6,938 nucleotides of DNA from an uncultured Peptococcaceae bacterium (GTDB taxonomy: Bacteria; Bacillota; Peptococcia; Peptococcales; Peptococcaceae): contig CABVBB010000113.1 in assembly GCA_902496505.1 (NCBI GenBank), forward strand, positions 1 through 6,938, read 5' to 3'. Below the pieces are notes generated by a model. It made no database searches. It saw nothing but the letters and a program-made list of their open reading frames with translations, and was not told where the DNA came from. This document shows, piece by piece, positions 1 to 5,469 of this stretch; positions within the stretch are counted from its first letter, which is position 1; each line of letters opens with the position of its first letter. The position numbers and the translations under genes are program-made.

Positions 1-16
1 TCAAATGGATCGTTAT

Positions 17-24
17 GGAAGGAG
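17..24 (+). promoter_or_regulatory. Ribosome binding site that fixes the start of permease 1
   Basis: GGAAGGAG lies 8 bases before the ATG at 33. An earlier in-frame ATG at 15 overlaps this purine run and would have no binding site of its own, so the start at 33 is preferred. This removes six residues from the longest reading frame. Confidence 0.8.
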
Positions 25-32
25 TTGGCATC

Positions 33-1493
33 ATGTCTACAGAAACTCTCACGAAAAAACTGGATATAAAATATATTCTAGCTATTGCTGTGACTATTAT
101 TTTAATGTTTGGCTTTGGTCATTTACCTGCCCCTGGCCCCCTTACGCCTTACGGCATGCGGATCATCGGCATCTTTTTAGGCTTGATCTGGGGTTGGTCT
201 ATATCAGGCGGCAGTATGATCTGGCCTGCTCTTTTAGCCATGGTCGCTCTAGCGACGACCGATTACGGCAGCGCTGCGGCTGTTATGACAGCAGCCTTTG
301 GCTCGCAGGTCATCGTACTATGTGTCGTTACGATGATGATGCTGGGCGCTTTATCGTATAGCGGCGTCACCGAATGGCTGATCATCAAAGTGGTCACCAA
401 CAAATATGTGCAGGGCAAGCCTTGGCGGCTGACGCTAGCCTTGATCATCGGCTCATTTATTGTCAGTATTTTAGTCGGACAAATTTTAGCAACCTTATTT
501 TTATTTCCTATTTTCAACAAGCTTTTTAAAGATATTGGCATCAAGCAAGGTGACAAATATGCCACTATGTTGACCGGTACCGTACTTTTAGCCATGCTTC
601 TAGCGCCAGGGCTTTTCCCCTTTGACGGCTATATGACTATGTTTTTGCCGATCATTTACGCCTCGACAAATGTAACGATCGAGTTTGGCCCTTATATGCT
701 GACGATGATCCCTTATATTTTGGTCAGTGTGCTCTTGCTGATGCCGATGATGAAGCTTTTAGGGTATGATCCCAGCTGTATTGCTAAAGCTGATTTTTCC
801 GAGATAGAAGCAAAATACGCTGGCGGCCTAAGCAAAGCGCAAAAATCTTTATTGGCGTGTGTTTGTATTTTTATCTTAGGCGCTATTTTGGTCAGTTTTG
901 TCCCCAGCGCCAATGCCTTTTTGAGCAAGGTCAAAGAATTCGGTGTATATGGCTGGGCCATGTTGTTCTGCGTGGTCATGATGGTTATCAAGGTAGATGG
1001 TAAACCGATCTGTGATCCTATTGAAGCCGGAAAATCCGTCTCTTGGGATGCCATTTTCATCATTGCCAGTGCTACTGTCGTTTCTGGTGCGTTAACGAGT
1101 ACAGAAACAGGGGTCAGCGAAGCTATTTCTGCTCTTTGCGCTCCTCTTTTGGCTAAAGCCGGCCCGCTCAGCTGTATTTTGCTGGTAGCGTTCATCGTAC
1201 TGCTCTTGACCAATTTTCTCAATAATATCGCCACCATGTTCATTTTTATCGCTGTGATCTGCGCTATATACGCTAATGGTGTGGATATCCCTTTCGTTGC
1301 TGTCATCCAATTGATCCCTACCTTAGGTATGGTCGGCATCGCGATCCCCGCATCCTCCTTATTTGGCGCACTGTACTATGCTCAAGATTATACGACACCC
1401 GCAAGTATTGCCAAATGCTCATTTATTTTGATCCTTTATGTGGTCATCATGACCGCTGTTGTCTATGTCCCTTTGACCATGCTCTTTTTATAA
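33..1493 (+). CDS. SLC13/DASS-type anion permease (permease 1)
   Basis: A 486-residue, very hydrophobic integral membrane protein with about a dozen predicted membrane segments and no cleavable signal peptide. Length and layout fit the SLC13/DASS (divalent anion:Na+ symporter) group in the ion transporter superfamily, whose members usually move dicarboxylates, tricarboxylates or sulfate across the cytoplasmic membrane. Visible marks are LPAPGPLTPYGM (31-42), SYSGVTEW (108-115) in the first half, LTSTETG (354-360) and LTNFLNN (392-398) in the second half, and IPASS (438-442). The two halves each carry a Ser/Thr- and Glu-bearing loop, as expected of an internally repeated fold, but the classical Ser-Asn-Thr signature is not obvious, so the substrate is not assigned. 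It is a paralogue of the permease at 1614-3062, with matching motifs throughout. The gene is AT-richer than the operon to the right (14 G/C of 60 at 481-540). No promoter is visible because only 32 bases precede it. Membership is fairly sure; substrate and coupling ion are unknown. Confidence 0.85.
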   Translation: MSTETLTKKLDIKYILAIAVTIILMFGFGHLPAPGPLTPYGMRIIGIFLGLIWGWSISGGSMIWPALLAMVALATTDYGSAAAVMTAAFGSQVIVLCVVTMMMLGALSYSGVTEWLIIKVVTNKYVQGKPWRLTLALIIGSFIVSILVGQILATLFLFPIFNKLFKDIGIKQGDKYATMLTGTVLLAMLLAPGLFPFDGYMTMFLPIIYASTNVTIEFGPYMLTMIPYILVSVLLLMPMMKLLGYDPSCIAKADFSEIEAKYAGGLSKAQKSLLACVCIFILGAILVSFVPSANAFLSKVKEFGVYGWAMLFCVVMMVIKVDGKPICDPIEAGKSVSWDAIFIIASATVVSGALTSTETGVSEAISALCAPLLAKAGPLSCILLVAFIVLLLTNFLNNIATMFIFIAVICAIYANGVDIPFVAVIQLIPTLGMVGIAIPASSLFGALYYAQDYTTPASIAKCSFILILYVVIMTAVVYVPLTMLFL

Positions 1494-1519
1494 CCTGAGT
1501 CATTGGGGCAGGAAAGCCT

Positions 1520-1595
1520 AAAAAAAGCTGCCTCCTGGAAGATCCCCTCGTGTGTTTCCACACGACGATCTCCTGGAGGCAGCTTTTATCTTTTT
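1520..1595. terminator. Bidirectional intrinsic terminator between converging permease genes
   Basis: A perfect 13-base stem pairs 1523-1535 (AAAAGCTGCCTCC) with 1575-1587. The inside continues with GATC/GATC (1541-1544 with 1567-1570) and CGTGTG/CACACG (1549-1554 with 1559-1564) closed by a TTTC loop. Plus-strand transcripts meet TTTT and then ATCTTTTT after the stem. Minus-strand transcripts meet a run of seven T (the A-run at 1520-1526). It begins 27 bases after the stop of permease 1 and its stem ends 26 bases past the stop of permease 2, so it plausibly serves both genes. Confidence 0.9.
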
Positions 1596-1613
1596 AAAAC
1601 GTTTGCGCGCTGC

Positions 1614-3062
1614 TTATAAGAGCAGCCGTCCCAACGGGACCATGACTAAGGCCAAGAGCAGCATCCACACGATGATGACTGTTATGCCTTGCAGCAGGGC
1701 GCTCTTAGGGGTATTCATCTCACTGCCGAAGATCAGCGATGCTGATACCGAGGCGCTGGGGAGCAGATAGCCGGTGCTCAGGCCGCTGAAGAGGATGATG
1801 GCGACTGCTAGGGCGCCATTGATGGCCATCCCTGCGCCCATCATCATTTTTACCACGGTGACCATGGTAAAGATGACGACCATGTTGTTGCCGATATTGG
1901 TCAAGATCAAGGTCACTGCGCCGATCAGAAGCAGGAACCAGTATTCGCTCAGGGTCGCCAGTATCGGGGAAATGACGGCGATCACCAGGCTGGAAATGCC
2001 GGTCTCCGCACTGGTCAGGACGGTGGACATGGTCATAGCCATAGCGTAGAGCAAGGTGATATTCCAGTTGACGCCTGTGGTCAGGGTGTGGATGGGGAGC
2101 AGCTCTTTCCCATCGATTTTGACGACCATCATCAGCACCACCACGATGGCGATGACACCGTAAACGCCGACCTTGGCCAAAAATTGCTGGACGACATTGC
2201 CAGTCGGTGAGGAGAAGAGACCAACGATCAGCATCCCGCCCAAGAAGACCAAGACGGACATCAGCAAGGCCTTCTGGCGTTTGTTCAAAGGTTCTTTGGC
2301 TTTTTGGGCCATTTCTTCGTAGTCGACATTATATAAGGGCTCTAGATTCAAGTGCAGGATCTTGAATAACGCCACCAGCACCAGATCGGCAATGATGACA
2401 AAGAGAATGCCAAAGAGCAGATATTTGCTGTTGTTGAGGTCAGTAATGCCTGCTGTGCCATAGATCATGACCACAAGCGGCATGAACGGCAGCAGCAGAT
2501 TGGCAAAGGCGGTCTGCATGAAGATGCCGCAGAGGAACATGGGGATAAAACGGTCGCCTTTCTGATAGCCCAATTTCTTGAAAACATCCAGGAAAACGGT
2601 CATCATGAAGAACATCAGCAAATATCCATTGATGCCTGTCAAGGCGATCACGAGAACTCCGGCGAACAAGGTGCCGATCATGACCAGCGGACGGCCCTGC
2701 ATGAATTTGATACTTAAGAGCTTATTGCCCATATACTCGGTCAAGCCGCTTTCGCCTAAGGGGGCGAAAACCATAAAACCAAAGATCATCAGGACCAGGT
2801 TGGCTTGTCCAAAGACCAGCGCAAAGACCGATTCTGTAATGCCGTATTCACTGAGTCCCAAAGCCACCATAGCCAGTACGCTGGGCCAGGCCAGACCGCA
2901 GAGGGACCAGCCGTAGATAAGACCGATAAAGATGCCTAAAATATTCATGCCGTAAGGGGTGACCGGCGCTGGGGCCGGCAGATATTTAAAGAAAAACATC
3001 AATAAAATGACGATAGCAACATGAATGTAGTAAGCGGATGATGATTTTTTTGCTTCACTCAT
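1614..3062 (-). CDS. SLC13/DASS-type anion permease (permease 2)
   Basis: A 482-residue polytopic membrane protein and paralogue of permease 1. It shares LPAPAPVTPYGM (28-39), GESGLTEY (103-110), VLTSAETG (348-355), LTNIGNN (387-393), LPSAS (434-438) and a GKE-type turn after a hydrophobic stretch (KIDGKE, 315-320). By family it should be a secondary transporter of small carboxylates or similar anions in the cytoplasmic membrane. It differs from permease 1 at the first hairpin, where Glu104 stands at the position of Tyr109, so the two may have different substrates. The ATG is supported by AAGGAGT ending 9 bases upstream (complement of 3071-3077). The short N-terminus before the first membrane segment is hydrophilic (Ser/Lys-rich). 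It is probably transcribed alone from the gap to its right, because a terminator at 3408-3454 separates it from the upstream operon. Its base composition is less AT-rich than permease 1 (31 G/C of 60 at 2161-2220). Membership is fairly sure; substrate unknown. Confidence 0.85.
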   Translation of the reverse strand: MSEAKKSSSAYYIHVAIVILLMFFFKYLPAPAPVTPYGMNILGIFIGLIYGWSLCGLAWPSVLAMVALGLSEYGITESVFALVFGQANLVLMIFGFMVFAPLGESGLTEYMGNKLLSIKFMQGRPLVMIGTLFAGVLVIALTGINGYLLMFFMMTVFLDVFKKLGYQKGDRFIPMFLCGIFMQTAFANLLLPFMPLVVMIYGTAGITDLNNSKYLLFGILFVIIADLVLVALFKILHLNLEPLYNVDYEEMAQKAKEPLNKRQKALLMSVLVFLGGMLIVGLFSSPTGNVVQQFLAKVGVYGVIAIVVVLMMVVKIDGKELLPIHTLTTGVNWNITLLYAMAMTMSTVLTSAETGISSLVIAVISPILATLSEYWFLLLIGAVTLILTNIGNNMVVIFTMVTVVKMMMGAGMAINGALAVAIILFSGLSTGYLLPSASVSASLIFGSEMNTPKSALLQGITVIIVWMLLLALVMVPLGRLLL

Positions 3063-3091
3063 TATGGATCACTCCTTCTTCGAAAATATCG

Positions 3092-3123
3092 GGGACGAGC
3101 GTCCCTCTCTCTGAGAGACAGGG
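3092..3123 (-). promoter_or_regulatory. Leader hairpins upstream of permease 2
   Basis: Two short inverted repeats share bases. GGGAC/GTCCC (3092-3096 with 3101-3105, 4-base loop) can pair. Alternatively CCC at 3103-3105 can pair with GGG at 3121-3123, enclosing TCTCT/AGAGA (3106-3110 with 3114-3118). Both use 3103-3105, so only one can form at a time. They sit 15-46 bases before the ribosome binding site of permease 2, where they could affect translation or mark a protein-binding site. The stems are short and no known riboswitch was recognised. Confidence 0.25.
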
Positions 3124-3142
3124 TAATAGTTCGTCTAAAAAT

Positions 3143-3148
3143 AGCATA
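3143..3148 (-). promoter_or_regulatory. Possible -10 box for permease 2
   Basis: On the minus strand TATGCT lies in an A/T-rich stretch about 80 bases before the permease 2 start. The best upstream hexamer, TTCAAA (complement of 3163-3168), is only 14 bases away, which is too short for a good sigma-70 promoter. The location is sensible but the match is weak. Confidence 0.25.
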
Positions 3149-3155
3149 ATTTTCT

Positions 3156-3368
3156 TTATACTTTTGAACCGGGCCCAACAGACAGCTTTCCCAAAAAAAT
3201 CCACACGTTGTGGCCACTCACCACGATCGGTAACTCTAAAAAATCATCATACGCTGCAGCGCTTTTGATATACTTATCATAATCAAAACTTTTAAGTAAT
3301 GGAATCAGTTCTTTTCCTGCGCAAACCCTTCGCATCAACGAAATCATTGATGCGAAATTTTTGAGCAC
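3156..3368 (-). CDS. Doubtful 70-codon frame, possible gene remnant
   Basis: A minus-strand frame opens at a GTG (3368) and ends in TAA at 3156. The product is not recognised. Its middle (KELIPLLKSFDYDKYIKSAA and the following Tyr-Asp-Asp-Phe-Leu-Glu-Leu) has a protein-like mix of charged and hydrophobic residues, unlike typical random frames. No Shine-Dalgarno sequence precedes the GTG or the internal ATG codons, and its first codons overlap the inverted repeat at 3329-3356. A second minus-strand frame, ATG at 3396 to TAA at 3292, overlaps its 5' end in another phase and also looks weakly protein-like (TQRRAQKFRINDFVDAKG), which could indicate a frameshifted fragment of an older gene. It may equally be noise in AT-rich DNA. 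Confidence 0.2.
   Translation of the reverse strand: MLKNFASMISLMRRVCAGKELIPLLKSFDYDKYIKSAAAYDDFLELPIVVSGHNVWIFLGKLSVGPGSKV
3329..3362 (+). repeat. Perfect inverted repeat followed by a T-run
   Basis: TTCGCATCAA (3329-3338) and TTGATGCGAA (3347-3356) are exact inverse complements separated by 8 bases, followed by A and then TTTTT (3358-3362). The shape is that of a plus-strand intrinsic terminator, but no convincing plus-strand gene lies before it. It could instead be an operator half-site pair, or a terminator of an unannotated small plus-strand transcript or of read-through antisense to permease 2. Confidence 0.5.
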
Positions 3369-3407
3369 GTCTCTGGGTCAAGTCCGTTGCTGCCATGCTG
3401 GCGGCAC

Positions 3408-3454
3408 AAAAAACACCCCTAGAATAGACAGGTATTGTCTACTCTAGGGGTGTT
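3408..3454 (-). terminator. Intrinsic terminator of the tex-nif3-amidohydrolase operon
   Basis: A 19-base stem pairs 3412-3430 with 3436-3454 around a 5-base loop. In the minus-strand RNA every position pairs, with one G-U wobble. In the plus-strand RNA that position is an A-C mismatch. A run of six T follows on the minus strand only (the A-run at 3408-3413). It begins 16 bases after the amidohydrolase stop, so it ends that operon and isolates permease 2 from it. Confidence 0.92.
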
Positions 3455-3470
3455 ATCCGCTAGGGGCGAG

Positions 3471-4598
3471 CTAATCGTTGACTTTTTGACCGTTGACAAA
3501 GACATAGGCGGGATGGCCTTTGACTTCGAAGGGATGGTCGTCCCAGATGACGAGGTCGGCGTCTTTGCCAGGGGTGATGCTGCCTAAGCGGTGATCGAGC
3601 TTCAGGATCTTGGCCGCATTCAGGGTGAGAGCTTTGAGGGCGTCTTCTTCGCTCATGCCTGCTTTGACCGCCAGTCCTGCGCAGATGGGCAGGTACTGGA
3701 TGGGCGTGCAGGGATGGTCGGTGATGATGGCCACGGTGAGGCCCGCTTCAGCCAGGATGCCGGGGGTCTGGAAAGTGACGTGTTCCATCTCTACCTTGGC
3801 CCGATTGCTGAAGCTGGGGCCGATGGCCACTGGGATGTCGGCTTCCAGCAGTTCATCGACGATCAAGTGACCGTCGGTGCAGTGCTCGATGACCATATCC
3901 AGACCGAATTCATCCCGCAGGCGAATAGCGGTCATGATGTCGTCAGCGCGGTGAGCATGGGCGCGCACAGGGATCTTGCGCTCTAAGGCCCAGGCGATGT
4001 GTTCTTTTTTGAGATCGCGGTCGCGGTCTTTTTTGTTCAAATAGTTTTGGGCGTCGATGAAAGCCTGACGGGCGATAGCCATGGTGGCCATGCGGGTGGA
4101 CGGCGCTTTTTTGGCTTCGCCGTAGACCCGCTTGGGATTTTCGCCGAAGGCCATTTTGAGCCCGGCTTCGGGTACGACGACCATTTCTTTGGCCGTCTTG
4201 CCGGCAGTCTTGACGATGGTGGTGGTGCCGCCGATGACGTTGGCACTGCCCATGGTGATCATGACGGTGGTGATGCCGGCATTGCGGGCATCGCCAAAGC
4301 CGATGTCGCGGAAATTGATGCCGTCCAGCGCCCGCAGTTCGGGGGTCAGCGGGTCGGTCATCTCGTTGGTATCGTCGCCGACGATATTGTTGATCTCTTC
4401 ATCGATGCCCATGTGGGTGTGCACGTCGATAAAGCCCGGCGTGACCATGCGGCCGGCTGCGTCGATAACTTGGGCATCGGAGGGAATGACGAGATCAGTG
4501 CCGACGCCTACGATCTGACCGCCGTCGATGAGGACAGTGCCTTTGGGGATGATGCCGTCTGTAATGGTATAAATGGTGCCGTTGATGATGGCTAACAC
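3471..4598 (-). CDS. Metal-dependent amidohydrolase (imidazolonepropionase-like branch)
   Basis: A 375-residue soluble cytoplasmic enzyme of the amidohydrolase superfamily, with a small beta-sandwich part at both ends around a TIM-barrel core. Visible metal-site residues are His60 and His62 in FIDVHTHMG, His214 and His216 in RAHAHRADD, His239 in IEHCTDGH, and Asp294 in TDHP. Lys148 in GLKMAFGENPK is a candidate bridging (carbamylated) lysine, though this is not provable from sequence. The C-terminal LGSITPGKDADLVIWD (338-353) is the usual closing motif of the superfamily. It resembles the COG1228 group that includes imidazolonepropionase, but no histidine-degradation genes are nearby, so histidine breakdown is not assumed. 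Possible substrates include cyclic amides or small N-acyl or peptide compounds. The start is a GTG with AGGAGT ending 9 bases upstream. It overlaps the 3' end of the Nif3 gene by 7 bases (GTGTTAG), suggesting coupled translation. Superfamily sure; substrate unknown. Confidence 0.88.
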   Translation of the reverse strand: MLAIINGTIYTITDGIIPKGTVLIDGGQIVGVGTDLVIPSDAQVIDAAGRMVTPGFIDVHTHMGIDEEINNIVGDDTNEMTDPLTPELRALDGINFRDIGFGDARNAGITTVMITMGSANVIGGTTTIVKTAGKTAKEMVVVPEAGLKMAFGENPKRVYGEAKKAPSTRMATMAIARQAFIDAQNYLNKKDRDRDLKKEHIAWALERKIPVRAHAHRADDIMTAIRLRDEFGLDMVIEHCTDGHLIVDELLEADIPVAIGPSFSNRAKVEMEHVTFQTPGILAEAGLTVAIITDHPCTPIQYLPICAGLAVKAGMSEEDALKALTLNAAKILKLDHRLGSITPGKDADLVIWDDHPFEVKGHPAYVFVNGQKVND

Positions 4599-5416
4599 GG
4601 TTTGATCACTCCTGACATTCTGATGACTTCTATGCCTAATTGCTCAATGGCTGCAATGATTTGATTGATGCCGACGGAATCGCTGGCCATGTGTCCGGCG
4701 ATGATGATATTGCCGATATTCTGCTCTGTGACGGCTTCCAGCACGTCTTCCGGCACGTGCATGAGGACCATGGTGCCGACGCCCGCTTCAAAATAAGCCT
4801 TGTAGACGTCCGCACCGCCGCTGGTGCCGCCGGCCATGGCCACAAAGATGCGGCCGGCGTAGCTGTCGGGCGAACCCAAGCGGATCTTGGGCTGACTGGC
4901 GCTCTTTTGATACTCGGGGATCTCTAAAAGCGCGTCGACCACTTCCTGCAAACGGGTCTCGGGCTTATCCGCAAAGCGCTCGTCCAAAAACTGCTGTACT
5001 TTAGCTTCGGCCAGATAATCGGCTGGAGAATGGATGGACATGAAGCCCATGTCCAAAAGCTCTGCCGAATGGACAGCACGGTCGTAATTGGTGACATGGT
5101 TGGAGCGCTCCACCTGATTTTTGCGTTTAGCCAGCGCCTTCTGCGCTTTGTTGATGGGTACGCCGGCCTGGACCATGCGCCGGATCTGGTCGTCCATGAC
5201 CTGATACATCTCTACCCGCTGTCTGCCGGAAGGATGGTGGGTGATGACGCATTCACAGCCTAATTGACGCGCCAGCATGACCTCTGAGGTATCGATATCC
5301 ACGCCAAAGGCTGCCTTGGTGATACCATCCTTGGGCACAGCAATGCCGCTGTCCTTGGGACTTTCGGTCAGACCAGCCGCTTTGAGGGCCGCTTGAAAAA
5401 TATCTTCTGTATGCAT
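4592..5416 (-). CDS. Nif3/DUF34 family dinuclear-metal protein
   Basis: A 274-residue cytoplasmic protein of the Nif3 (NGG1-interacting factor 3-like, DUF34, COG0327) family. Members form toroidal hexamers with a two-metal centre; their cellular function is poorly defined, and annotation as GTP cyclohydrolase I type 2 is common but not well supported. Visible metal ligands are His60-His61 in ITHHPSG, His129 with Asp133 in SIHSPAD (H-x3-D), and His242 with Asp246 in AGHMASD. The last is H-x3-E in typical members such as E. coli YbgI, so Asp replaces Glu here. About 109 residues separate Asp133 from His242, as in short members, so there is no inserted PII-like domain. The chosen ATG at 5416 has a perfect AGGAGG 7 bases upstream. 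An alternative ATG at 5473 would add 19 residues and overlap the tex stop as ATGA, but lacks a binding site. The 3' end overlaps the amidohydrolase start. Family fairly sure, function unknown. Confidence 0.85.
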   Translation of the reverse strand: MHTEDIFQAALKAAGLTESPKDSGIAVPKDGITKAAFGVDIDTSEVMLARQLGCECVITHHPSGRQRVEMYQVMDDQIRRMVQAGVPINKAQKALAKRKNQVERSNHVTNYDRAVHSAELLDMGFMSIHSPADYLAEAKVQQFLDERFADKPETRLQEVVDALLEIPEYQKSASQPKIRLGSPDSYAGRIFVAMAGGTSGGADVYKAYFEAGVGTMVLMHVPEDVLEAVTEQNIGNIIIAGHMASDSVGINQIIAAIEQLGIEVIRMSGVIKPC

Positions 5417-5423
5417 AGATCTT

Positions 5424-5429
5424 CCTCCT
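5424..5429 (-). promoter_or_regulatory. Ribosome binding site that decides the Nif3-family start
   Basis: On the minus strand AGGAGG stands 7 bases before the ATG at 5416. This is a full consensus site with ideal spacing, favouring that ATG over the upstream in-frame ATG at 5473. It also suggests this gene is translated strongly even without coupling to tex. Confidence 0.8.
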
Positions 5430-5447
5430 GTCTGCTTATGCCTTTCT

Positions 5448-5453
5448 AGTATA
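5448..5453 (-). promoter_or_regulatory. Possible internal -10 box before the Nif3-family gene
   Basis: TATACT on the minus strand differs from the TATAAT consensus at one position and lies 31 bases before the start at 5416. No good -35 hexamer is seen 16-18 bases upstream; that sequence is the end of tex (around TCAAATG). An internal promoter for the Nif3 and amidohydrolase genes is possible but weakly supported. Confidence 0.3.
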
Positions 5454-5469
5454 TGCGAAAAATCGCCGT

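Larger units (their letters stand above)
3063..3470. other. 408-base AT-rich gap between permease 2 and the amidohydrolase operon
   Basis: This stretch is markedly AT-rich in its middle (17 G/C of 60 at 3241-3300) and has no convincing gene. It holds the ribosome binding site and leader of permease 2, competing short hairpins at 3092-3123, a possible -10 box at 3143-3148, a doubtful minus-strand reading frame at 3156-3368, a perfect inverted repeat at 3329-3356, and the operon terminator at 3408-3454. It may be a regulatory region, the remains of a decayed gene, or both. Confidence 0.6.

Noticed and set aside
713..1339. 208-codon open frame on the minus strand inside permease 1
   Set aside because: It lies wholly opposite a convincing permease gene, has a low-complexity Ser/Thr/Ile-rich product and no ribosome binding site; it is an antisense shadow.
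1523..1587. Long inverted repeat read as an insertion-sequence end or transposon repeat
   Set aside because: It is a closed hairpin with flanking T-runs directly after two converging stop codons, which fits a shared terminator; no transposase or target duplication is present.
3038..3268. 76-codon plus-strand frame across the permease 2 start and leader
   Set aside because: It begins opposite the permease 2 start, has no ribosome binding site, and its product shows no recognisable family or coherent domain.
3999..4595. 198-codon open frame on the plus strand opposite the amidohydrolase
   Set aside because: Its Gly/Asp/Val-rich product is the mirror of GC-rich codons in a well-supported amidohydrolase gene; no independent start signal.
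3471..4598. Calling the amidohydrolase imidazolonepropionase (hutI)
   Set aside because: The metal motifs fit the broader branch, but no histidine-utilisation neighbours are seen and substrate residues cannot be confirmed, so a general name is safer.
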